This document shows positions 39,039 through 48,032 of a stretch of DNA of 64,000 nt, piece by piece. The stretch lies in contig CM075187.1 in the NCBI GenBank assembly GCA_037577475.1, forward strand, positions 3,101,046 through 3,165,045, read 5' to 3'. Every line of letters begins with the position of its first letter. Position 1 is the stretch's first letter. The notes under the pieces are model-generated. The model was not told where the DNA came from. It searched no databases and worked only from the letters and a program-made list of their open reading frames with translations. A program made the translations under genes and the position numbers. Origin of the DNA: Chaunax sp. Z400. Taxonomy: Eukaryota; Chordata; Actinopteri; Lophiiformes; Chaunacidae.

Positions 39039-39062
39039 AAAGAAAGAAAGAAAGAAAGAAAA
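39039..39062 (+). repeat. (AAAG)n microsatellite
   Basis: A short AAAG/GAAA run inside an A-rich stretch (38880-39070) on the plus strand. Confidence 0.8.
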
Positions 39063-40099
39063 AGTGAAGAGGATGATATTACATAAACAAGTACATAACA
39101 TGTGTTTTGAGAAGTGATTTAAAAGTCAAAATTAGTTATTCCATCGATACGCCTGAAATATAATCATAAATTGACAAATATAAAAAATAGAGGCGTGTTC
39201 CAGGTGTTGGATGCTCTGATGGTCTTGCTGTTGTGTCTTTGCTATAATTTGGCATCAAGCATGGCGAGAGCAGCATCAGATGTGAGTTTGAGACGCAGTC
39301 ACATGACATGATTTCTAGATATGGAAGGTTTTCCTCCCGCTGCCTCCCGTTGCCTGGTGCAGCTTCAGCATCCTTATCATTATGCAAATATTTGATTATC
39401 TGTTAAGGAAGATCACAGCTAGAAGCTTCCAAAAAAAAATGCAGCATGTTTATCTCCAGTACACACATTAAAAGAAAATTCAAGCTGAGAATATAAAGTG
39501 TAAATCATCCCTGTGCTGCACACAGTGTGCTGTGGCTGCGTTTCAGAGCTAATGATGGGCTCAGGCTGTGTTTCTGTGATGCGTCTGAGATTATAGCTCT
39601 TTCCTGCAGCAGTGGTGCTGCCTTCCTGGTCATCACTGCCTAGTAGTACTGATTAACATAATCAGCCAGCATTAGTTATTCATGTGATGTGCAGAAGCGC
39701 TCGGGGGTCAAATCTTTGCCCCGTCTAATAACCTATGTTAAATATTAAAGAAGTACATGGGCTGCCTGATTTACATGCCTCTCATCCTGCCTTTAGATGC
39801 TGAAAAAAAAATAAAATCACTCTGTGCCTGTGGTCCATTAGTTGGACCCTGAATAAATATACAGTGTGCAGAAAATGCATTGCTTTGAAGATCTGAGGAT
39901 ATTCGTGTACAACAACAACGGTATGCAAACCTAAGAGCTTCTGTTCATGTAGCTGAACACTGAACCTGCATGAACCACATCTCTTGATTAGGAACAATGA
40001 ACGTGGAGGCTAGCTAGCCGAGCGCCGAGCATACCCATAGATGGACGAGGCGGGTGGGCGGAGGGGGGGGAGAGACCCTGTAGGCTGCAGAGAAGGAGG
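39063..40099. other. Unique intergenic DNA, part possibly regulatory
   Basis: No gene. 39480-39790 is unique, with CTGATTAACATAATCAGCC (39649-39667, a near-palindrome) and CATTAGTTATTC. It could be a regulatory block. G-run near 40061-40070. Confidence 0.35.
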
Positions 40100-40196
40100 C
40101 TGGCTGTGAACCCCGAGGAAGTCATTAGGAGACCAGTGACCTCACTGGTGCACAGCTCAAAAAGGCTGCCCACTGGCATGATGTCATACTTCACAT
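40100..40196 (+). repeat. Dispersed ~97-bp sequence, copy 1
   Basis: Matches the reverse complement of 59353-59456 over nearly its whole length. Shared strings are GTCATTAGGAG, TGACCTCACTGGTGCA and GGCTGCCCACTGGCATGATG. A 23-bp core (40121-40143) also occurs, inverted, at 45124-45146. It is not a known element, and no terminal repeats are seen. Confidence 0.8.
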
Positions 40197-40269
40197 GTCA
40201 ACAGTCATCACAACGACACAGCGGAGGGTCCAAAACTGTAAATACGAGTTTGCCTGACAGCTTTACTTC

Positions 40270-40884
40270 TATTTGATGGACAGCAGTTTTTTCACCTATG
40301 AATCAAACATAGTGTCTGCAGACATGAGCAGAGCTTTCCTCGACATGACCTCTCTCCGATGTTTAGATGAAGAGGAACGTCACCTGATAACTGGACTCCC
40401 AGAGTGTCTGCGAGCTGACGGGCCCCATCAGAGCCGAAGATGTGAGTCTGGTGGTTACAGTTGGGACACTGGAAGGAGCTCATGTTCTGCACCAGCCTGA
40501 GAACCGGCACGCTAACGATCTTTATCATCTCGGCTCCTCTGCAGGTATCAAGCAGAGCGATGTCCTGCGGCGTAGATACAATGACTGCACCGGACACTGG
40601 GATGTTTTGTGTGATTGACAATCAGACATCTCCTGTCCCAGGAGGAATGTCGACTACCAGAGAGTCCAAGGACCCCGAGTCCACCTGTCTGAGGAGCTTC
40701 TCTATAGCCGACATCACCATCAATCGATAGGAGCCACGTCCTCCACCAGGAACCCCATCGACATACAAGACATTCCATAGTAGGTTAGTGGAATCATCAG
40801 GTTGTTGTCAGAGAGCTCCGGGTTTCCCTTCAGACTCATCAGTTTGGGAATTAAAGGATCGTAGACGTCAGCATCCAACAGATC
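40270..40884 (-). pseudogene. nubpl: Processed pseudogene of nubpl (IND1)
   Basis: Read on the minus strand, this matches the C-terminal two-thirds of NUBPL, the mitochondrial P-loop iron-sulfur protein that helps assemble respiratory complex I. In order: 'DLLDADVYDP', 'MSLKGNPELSD', 'CMSMGFLVED', 'VMSAIEKLLRQVD', 'VVDIPPGTGDV', 'SITQNIPVSGAVIVSTPQD', 'VQNMSSFQCPNCNHQTHIFG' (with the CxxC pair of the Mrp/NBP35 family) and 'GDVPLHLNI'. Damage includes a deletion with frameshift after 'VAPI' (about 40722), a premature TGA in place of Gln after 'GTGDV' (about 40622), and a frameshift after 'LNI' (about 40355) followed by more stops. The exons are fused with no intron although the parent gene is multi-exonic, and the 5' part with the P-loop is missing. 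Both features indicate a 5'-truncated retrocopy. No poly(A) tract is left at the 40260 end. Confidence 0.9.
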
Positions 40885-40979
40885 GACTGAATCCACCACT
40901 TTTTAACTGGAGAAAGTCTGACTCCTTATTTATCAGATCTCTTGCACCTTTGTACTCCAGTCAGAGTACTGAGTACAAA

Positions 40980-41065
40980 CAGAGGTGACCTGGCTTTGCG
41001 ATGGCTGCTCCTAATCTCTGGAGCAGTTTCTTGATCCTTATCAGATCTGCACAGACCCTAGACAT
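40980..41065 (+). mobile_element. LINE ORF2 C-terminal fragment
   Basis: With one frameshift the plus strand reads 'GDLAL', then 'MAAPNLWSSF' and 'IRSAQTLDI'. This matches the 'GDRAFAVAAPRLWNSLPxxIRSAxTLxxFK' signature at the end of many fish LINE ORF2 proteins. It lies about 100 bp beyond the truncated end of the nubpl retrocopy, in opposite orientation. Only this fragment remains. Confidence 0.65.
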
Positions 41066-43320
41066 CACGGAAATTCAAATGTTAGAAATTATTGCAACAT
41101 TGTAATTATTTGTATCTGTTCAACCAACTAAATTATCTGTATCAGTATTTGTACTCAGAATGGGTGGAGCTTGGACCAGAAGTGGGAGTGGCTTACCTGA
41201 TTTTGACATGAGTTAATGAAAAGTTGGTATTTTATATTTTAATACTATTTACAGAACAGCCTAATAGTTCAGATCAGATCACATGAGTAAAGACTATTTT
41301 TTTTTAAAGTATATATTTAAATTAATTTGATTGAATAAATTCCAGTCCAGGATTTCCCTCATAATGAGTACAAATATTGACATGTTTTGCTTGATGACAC
41401 TTGTTAAAAAAAAGTACAATTTCATTTCAAATCACTCAACCTTATATCCTTCTTTATATAACCTTTATATTTTCATCTAAATTCATATGGAAGTTTGGGC
41501 TTCGGGACTTTAAAGAGCCAAAAGATCCATCCTCGTGTTAAAATGTGAAATTTAATCTCGATAACCCTGTTATATGAAGAACAGAGCCCTGGGAAATATG
41601 AAGAAATAAGCCTTTTACTCTTCTTTAAAAAGTAAATGCAGCTTTTTTCCTGTTATTTCTCATCTGAATCATTGTAGCACCAGAAACGTTTAAAGGCTAC
41701 AACATACCTGCTGGTCTGTATTCCAGTCGTTCTCTCTGGGAGTTATAAACGTCTGCAGCAGCAGGTGGATCTCAGAGGTGGCACTATTCCAATTCCAGAC
41801 TGGGCCTTTAATGACAACTTACACTCTGGAAGTGAATGGATGCACAATTTATCACCCATATTCCCTCACCCTGTAGGACCAGGAGGACCAAGCATGTAGA
41901 CTAATGAACTGCAGACTCTCCTCCAGGCGTCCCTTTGCAATGATGGAAATACTCAGGATTTCTTTCTTCCTTCATTCTTTCTTTTTTTAATTTGGTCCTT
42001 AAGAACATAACAATCCTCCTCTGTTCTGCTCATTACCGCTTCGGCTGTGGTGACTGTTAGGAAATAAAAATAACTTTTTGTGTGAGGCCTTAAGGCTGAG
42101 GGTCTGACTAGAGAATTTAATTTCTAAATATAAGTTCAATGTTGGCAGGTTGTTATGCTCTCACATACAGACATGGTGTGATGGGATCATTTGTTGTTTG
42201 TTTTTAATTTGCAAGGCCACTAAATTGCAAATAGAATAATTGGTGCAGAGCAATGACTAAGAGATTTAAATAAAAAAAAGAAAAGAAAAAGATACATAGG
42301 AGGCAGTGTGACGTCTCTATCTTACAGTACTGTGACCCAATACATGTTGACCCCCCTCCTAATATAGATTTAATCTCTCAGATCTGCTTGGGTATTTACT
42401 ATTTAATTGGCCTGTAATTATTTTTCATGAAATTGGCAAATTGTAAAAAAAAAAAAAAAAGTCCATATCTTGCAAGAAAGTGTTGAAGAAAGTGAAAAAG
42501 TGTATCTGTATCCTGTTCAGCCTCAAGATCTAATCAACACTTAATCACAATTTGTTGACATATTTTCTAGAAATCTCGTGAACAAACAAACAAACAAACA
42601 TGGGCGATCACATGACATCCTTAACTCCCATTGGTAGAGGTTATAATAGAATTCTTTCCACCCTACATGTACATCAGGTAGCAGATAGGAAGCAAATAGA
42701 GTTTTAATCCACTGAACTGAATCTACTCTTATCAAAATATGTGCTGAAATTTGTTTCATGCAGCGTTGGGGGGTCGTAGCAAACAACCAGTCGCCTCAGA
42801 GCGGTCGTACTCCATCGATTCTCTCACTGCCAACGTAAACACGGCGGCGAGCCCGATGCGTCTGGCAGAGACCAAATGTCCAGTGCTCAGTGGATGAATG
42901 GGCCACGATATTTGCACTGAGTGAGCGCACTCTCACACCGAGACCGGACTGCTGTTTAAATCAAGCGGGCGGTCACACTTGATGTGTACATCACCACTGA
43001 GGCATGGCGAGCAATGAGACGCCTGTACAAGGCCCCTGCTGGCCTATTGCAGAGCTGGACTGCTGAGGCCCCTGGGCTGACTAATCAAATCTGAAACCAT
43101 CACATTCGCTGGGCTCTCAGGCAAGGATGCATGCAAAAAAAAAAGACTACACCAATCATCCCCTCCCCCCCACTGCTCTTAAATACCACCATTAGGAGGG
43201 CTTTACAGGAATATGTTAGCGATGGAGATATTTCTGCACCAGGAAGGATCTTTGTGGTTAAACAAAGGTTGAATCCTTGACGTCTCGTGATGCACAGTAT
43301 AGCATCTGAATCACCAACCA
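41066..43320. other. Intergenic DNA
   Basis: No gene. An A-run lies at 42446-42461. 42545-42650 resembles the end of the dispersed family ('CAAACAAACAAACAAACATG', then 'GATCACATGACATCC' and 'TAGAGGTTATAATAG'). A similar piece is at 56400-56510. 42770-43100 is unique and CpG-bearing. Confidence 0.35.
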
Positions 43321-43329
43321 TGCAGCTGA

Positions 43330-44120
43330 TAAGAACAATCCCTAACTTTCCAGACCTATGAAATTGATGTGTTTATTTAGCGTGTCCAAGCCAAGGCAGA
43401 GCAGTAATAGCCTTGTCTAGAGGGCGAAGATGGAATCCCGTCGCTTTACCATCGATGTAGGATAATGGCTTCCTTTGATGGAGATTTGGGCCATCTAAAC
43501 ATAATTAGGCAAGCGTGAACAATGATCTCCATAAAGTGCAGAGTACTAATTAAAACAGTTCAGCTTTACAGCATTTCAAACATGACAATAAAAATAACAA
43601 GAGGGCCCAAATGGATTGCACACTGTGCCAATAGGAGAAAAAAAGAAACACTGTATTAGATATTCACATTGAATTCACTCTAATGGAAATGTAGCTGAGC
43701 AGAAAAAAAAATGCAATTATAGAAAAATATATGTGCATTAAATTAATCACTTCTCCTTGTTTCCTTAATGACGTCTGTAAAAAATGTGAGATTTAATCAC
43801 AAACATCATCTCTGAGCAAGAATGAGAAAAGTTACCACATCAGTCAGCTGAGCCGCAGAAGTCAGGCAGAATTTATCAAATGCATGTTTTTATGTATTAT
43901 AATGATAATAATTATAATGTATTGCTCATAGAGGATGAGTGCAAACTGTATTTATTATGTTGATATTGTGTTTTGTTCACTGCTTTGACCTCATTTTCTA
44001 CTAATTAACATGTTTCATAAGTGTTCAGTTAAGCACCATTACATGATAGCCTCCTGATTACTGTCTGCAGTCCATTAATGCATAATGTCTGCAAGCATTT
44101 AAAGCCAAGAAGATCAGAAT
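43330..44120. promoter_or_regulatory. Candidate conserved non-coding block
   Basis: Unique sequence rich in ATTA cores: GTACTAATTAAAACAG near 43544, GCATTAAATTAATCAC near 43736, CTACTAATTAACATG near 43998, and CAGTCCATTAATGCATAATG near 44069. No repeat and no reading frame. Candidate only. Confidence 0.3.
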
Positions 44121-44139
44121 AATAACAAAAAAGGTCTCC

Positions 44140-44201
44140 AAATGTGTGTGCATGTGTGTGCGTGTGTGTGTGCATGTGTGTGTGCATGTGTGTGTGTGTG
44201 T
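44140..44201 (+). repeat. (TG)n-rich microsatellite
   Basis: An interrupted TG tract with CATGTG/CGTG breaks. Confidence 0.9.
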
Positions 44202-44994
44202 TTGAAATAGCCAGTCTCTTGGGAGGTGCATTGATTCCTAAATGAATGCAAGGCTAGAGAAAAATGGATTTCTTCCTTAAGATGTGACTTTATATCTCTT
44301 CTTTAAATCCCTGCAGCTCTGTGTGCATTTGATTACACTCTGAGAGGGAGGAAATCTTTGCATCTTTATAAAATATTCATGCCAGTGGATGGGTGAGGCA
44401 GGGCTCTGTAGATGGTTGCTTGGTGATGGAGGAAATCTTTGGAAGTTCAAGTGGATAGAGAGAGAATTTGGCGTCTGCTGTGTGAATCACAGAAGTAGGT
44501 CAGACGTTTTAATGTCAGAACGGGTCAGAATCTGTAGGAACGTCGTACTTCTATCGGCGATACGGTCCAAAGTTTTTTATGAAGGGCTTTTTTTGGTGCC
44601 TTTATAAATGTTGTGCATCTAATTAATGAGCTGATGGAGAGAGACGGCTTTTGTTGCAGCATCTTTCATCCATTTCACACTGATATATTGATTTAAGATA
44701 CGATTTTCATTAAATTACAGCTGGTTGCTTTATTAGCAACTTTGCTGTCTATGGTCTGTGCTGCTTATGTTAGCTGGGGGCTTCTTTAATATTCCTATTC
44801 CTGTGAGTTTAGCTTGAAACGTGCAACAAAACAACAACAACAAACAACTTGGTCCCAGTGCATAGCGATCTGATTGGCTAATCATTGGGAAATCATTGGG
44901 AAACGCACCAATAGGCTCATCTGGAAGGCTGATGACATTTTTATTTGCATGCTTTTATTTTAAATTGTTATTATTTAAATGATCTTTTGTTACA
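44202..44994. other. Unique intergenic DNA
   Basis: No gene. The 13-bp string AATCATTGGGAAA occurs twice in tandem near 44880-44904. 44820-44850 is CAA-rich. Confidence 0.4.
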
Positions 44995-45092
44995 ATTATG
45001 GCTAAAATAGAATATTTCTAATCATTTTTCATTTTTATTTAATTTCTGGAAATCAACCCCACCATTGGTGTCGCGACCCCCACAATGAAACA
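44995..45092 (-). mobile_element. hAT-end-like repeat, inverted partner of 60678-60790
   Basis: On the minus strand: GTGGGGGTCGCGACACCAAT, then GGTGGGGTTGATTTCCAGAA, then 'AAATGATTAGAAATA' and 'CTATTTTAGCCATAATTGT'. The same strings, in the same order, follow a CAGGGGTTCCCAAAG terminus at 60665. Here the terminus itself is replaced by other sequence. Confidence 0.65.
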
Positions 45093-45100
45093 TTATGATT

Positions 45101-45333
45101 TTAGACGATTTTAGAGGTCACTGGTCTCCTAATGACGCAACTTATGATGCTACACTCCTCAGGTAAAGAAGCCCATCGCCGTCTAACCTCCATCGCCATC
45201 TCAGATGTCATCCATGGCTGCTTCTCAAACCTTCCAGACTCATTAGAGGAAATAAAACCATACAGGTTGTAAATATCTTCCATTTTTGGAGAATCTGGTG
45301 CTGATGCTGCTGACGGCGGCGTCTTGTTCGTCT
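45101..45333 (-). pseudogene. Unrecognised protein-like open segment
   Basis: The minus strand is open from about 45333 to a stop at 45101-45103. An ATG at 45281-45283 starts 60 codons, 'MEDIYNLYGFISSNESGRF' continuing to 'EVRRRWASLPEE'. The reading has mixed, protein-like composition and a hydrophilic Ser/Pro-rich lead (for example 'SAASAPDSP'). No family is recognised. It is too short and has no visible promoter or splice context, so it may be a fragment of an exon or retrocopy, or chance. Its 3' part overlaps a dispersed 23-bp match (45124-45146). Confidence 0.2.
45124..45173 (-). repeat. Dispersed sequence, copy 3 (core only)
   Basis: 45124-45146 is the exact reverse complement of a 23-bp stretch of copy 1 (40121-40143). 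The flanking CCTGAGGA of copy 2 also appears here, displaced by 18 bp. A 23-bp exact match is far too long to be chance in 64 kb. Confidence 0.7.
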
Positions 45334-45730
45334 CTCTTCTGGAAGCTTCATCTCCATCTCAGTCCAAACTGACTGTAACCAGCAGTGATATGGTCGCTAG
45401 AAGGGGTCCAACTTATGGGATGATGGCGGTGCACAGTATATAATGTCTTAATGGGTTCTTTAAGGGAGTTTACAGTTGTCACTGTAAAAATATGAGTGGA
45501 TATTTGGGGGTTTTGCCTCTGCAGACAGTTTGTCCCTGATAATGTGTTATAACCTCCATCAGTCAGTCTAAATTATAAATAAGTATATGATTCATCTTAA
45601 GTTACACCTAGAATGTTTTATGACTGTACCAGAAAACATGTTTTATCACTACAAATGCACTTTGTTACCAAATGTTTCTCTAATTTCTAGTTAATCAGTT
45701 AAAATAATTTTACATCTGGATAAATAAATA
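45334..45730. other. Unique intergenic DNA
   Basis: Nothing recognised. Confidence 0.4.
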
Positions 45731-45732
45731 TT

Positions 45733-45776
45733 TCCTCTTCTCTCCTCTTCTCTCCTCTTCTCTCCTCTCCTCTCAG
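45733..45776 (+). repeat. (CTCTTCTCTC)n minisatellite
   Basis: About four copies of a pyrimidine-only 10-bp unit. Such homopyrimidine tracts can form triplexes. Confidence 0.85.
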
Positions 45777-46168
45777 TATAGTTGGCGCTAATCATTGTCG
45801 TCCTAATTCACATTCTGCCAGTGTGACCACTGTGTGTTTCCAAGGTGAAGCAGGCAGTGAGTGAAATTTTAAATGCAGTCATACTTGGCCTTTTCTGGAT
45901 GCCTGGATGCCAGAAGGTGTCACTGTTCATGCAACACTTCCACATGTAATCCTGGAGAGGTTAGAGCACCATCCTCATCCTCGGTTTACAAAGAATTGAA
46001 TTAAATTAGAGCCCTGAACAGATAACATGGGGCATTACCAATAGATTATGTGGAGATTAGTCAATTCAATTCATCTTAAAGTAAATGTATGAAAATAAGA
46101 GATTAATTACTGCACTTTTAATACTTCATACTTAGTTTTTGGGGGTGTATTGTTACAAGTAAGCTGGC

Positions 46169-46210
46169 TATTATTATTATTATTGTTGTTGTTGTTATTA
46201 TTATTATTGT
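46169..46210 (+). repeat. (TTA/TTG)n microsatellite
   Basis: TTA repeats interrupted by a block of TTG repeats. Confidence 0.9.
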
Positions 46211-46326
46211 AATTTACAAAATAATGTGAATCTTGACCAACAAACAAGAATCTGATGTGAGAACAGCTCTGAAAGTAAAAATAAATAAAAGAGAAATAGT
46301 GGACAGAGCAGACAAAACACTGCAGA

Positions 46327-46327
<1 letters not shown>

Positions 46328-46411
<84 letters not shown>
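46328..46411 (+). repeat. (CA)n microsatellite
   Basis: A pure AC tract of about 42 units. Confidence 0.97.
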
Positions 46412-46413
<2 letters not shown>

Positions 46414-46678
46414 AGTAGAGAAGCTTGTCAAAGGACTAATACCCCTTGCTTGGTATCTTCAAACCTGACTGGATGACAAACATGTCTGTCAGCGTTGTGC
46501 CAATATAGTTTAGGGCCTCTCGTGATGGGGCACAGACCCAATGACAGAAGCAGGTCATTTCTGCTCCCTGGCATCATAAATCCACCGTCTGGCCCCTGTC
46601 CGGCTGCTGATGCTGCAGAACACCAAACACGGTGGACCTGTCGGAGCGACGTGAGCTACGGCGCTGTCCCCATGGTCC

Positions 46679-46750
46679 CCACACACAAACACACACAAAC
46701 ACACACAAACGCACACAAACACACACAAACGCACACAAACGCACACACAA
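46679..46750 (+). repeat. (ACACACAAAC)n short minisatellite
   Basis: Seven imperfect 10-bp units CACACACAAA with occasional G (AACGCACAC). Open frames (THKHTQTHT) across it are artefacts. Confidence 0.9.
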
Positions 46751-46805
46751 ACTGCAAAAAACTCTTTATAAAGCAGCAGGCCGTCCCATCTGCTCAATCT
46801 ATCTA

Positions 46806-47290
46806 CAGTTGGATGCACAATTATTCAACCTCCATCATAAAGCAGACTATTCATCAGCTGTTAACAACCAAATCACACAACAACAGTTTAAAAAGATCAA
46901 TGCGACAAATATTACAAGTGTGTTTCCTCCATTTCCTGTCTCCTCAGTCTCTAAATGATCCAACCCTTCATGACCAGCATCTCTAGTTCTTTGTAGACCC
47001 TTTAGCTGCTATGACCTGCTGCAAACCTGATGCATATCCAGACACCAGCTTCCTGCAGCGTTCCTGAGGAATCTTAGCCCATTCCTCATGGACAAAGGCC
47101 TCCAGTTCTGGAATATTCCTGGTTTACCTGCTGCAACCACCTTCTTCAGATCCCACCAGAGATTTTCTATGGACTCCAGTCAGAGCGACTGTGACGGCCT
47201 CTAGAATGATGCAGGACTTCTTCTGAAACCAGGCCTTGGTGGATTCTGAGGTCTTTTGGAACATCCAATGACGGCCAAGCTTCATCTTCC
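46806..47290 (-). mobile_element. Tc1/mariner transposon relic
   Basis: It starts after a TA dinucleotide (46804-46805) with a CAGTTGGATGCACAATTATT terminus. The inner end of the element, from 46983 upward, reads on the minus strand as a Tc1-like transposase C-terminus: 'KLGRHWMFQ', 'ESTKAWFQKK', then 'PSQS...SIENLWWDLKKVV' (normally PSQSPDLNPIENLWWDLKK), and 'IPELEAFVHEEWAKIPQE' followed by 'LVSGYASGLQQVIAAKG' to a stop. The DNDPKHT segment is deleted, an internal stop replaces the D of PDLNP and a frameshift follows, so it is inactive. The rest of the transposase and the second end are missing. A TCTA repeat begins where it is cut. Confidence 0.88.
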
Positions 47291-47298
47291 TCAGAGAA

Positions 47299-47322
47299 TC
47301 TATCTATATATCTATCTATCTT
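47299..47322 (+). repeat. (TCTA)n microsatellite
   Basis: A short ATCTATCTATATATCTATCTATC run at the broken end of the Tc1 relic. Confidence 0.8.
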
Positions 47323-47599
47323 CATATTCCTCTGCAGTAAAAACTGTATTTAACATACAGTAGCAAAGCAGGACTACGGCGTGAACACGTCAGCCGGGGG
47401 AAGATGGGAAACGAGACGTAATATATTCATGTTTGCTTGAATCAAGCTCAAGGTTAAAACAACACCTATTTCTCTTGGCGTCACTTTCTCTTCTGGCAGA
47501 ACACAGAGTTTCGATGTGCCAAACATGACACCTCCACTCACCAACACAAGAGAAATAAAGGGTGAATGATAAATAAGTCTGCATTTTCCCAACCTTCTG

Positions 47600-47910
47600 C
47601 TATATGCTTCACCCTCCTGATCTGTTCTCCTCCTCTGCCAGACAGAAATGCAAATAGGTCATTGAGTTTCATCCCCCTTTTGCCCTAACACGAAATGACA
47701 GTCTTTAAATTCCAGTTTGAAGCCACTTGCCTAGAAAAATAATATAGGAAACTCAACCATTTAGCATGAAAAGGCATTAATGTTTCCCTGCGTAAGGCTA
47801 GGGATCAAAATATCTGCTTAAGGGAAGCCATGACCGCTTTCAGGAAGCCATGACCGAGGTTGAGCGGAATGCTAAATGCCATACATCCTCAAGGTTATCT
47901 CTGAAGACAG
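47600..47910. promoter_or_regulatory. Candidate conserved non-coding block
   Basis: Unique sequence with an ATGCAAATAGG octamer-like site near 47648, GAAAAGGCATTAATG near 47768, and a direct repeat GGAAGCCATGACCG (47823-47836 and 47842-47855). No coding frame. Role unknown. Confidence 0.3.
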
Positions 47911-48008
47911 AGCCCTTTTGGAATCTGCCTCTGCTTTATTTTCTTGAATGCATGCATCAAGTCAGCTGAATGGAAAAGATGAAGGTGACTCCTGGACCGA
48001 GTGGAACA

Positions 48009-48032
48009 CTCTCTCTCTCTCTCTCTCTCTCT
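48009..48032 (+). repeat. (CT)n microsatellite
   Basis: About 12 CT units. Confidence 0.9.

Noticed and set aside
40292..40621. 109-codon minus-strand frame as an intact gene
   Set aside because: It is the undamaged middle of the nubpl pseudogene. Upstream frameshift and stop, and a downstream frameshift, show it is not a functional gene.
45124..45178. Plus-strand mini-exon between TTTTAG and CAG|GTAAAG
   Set aside because: The splice-like strings fit the consensus, but no neighbouring exon or reading frame supports it.
46107..46986. Frames with long VCVCV, HTHTH or THKHTQ repeats
   Set aside because: Products of CA microsatellites and the 10-bp CACACACAAA array.
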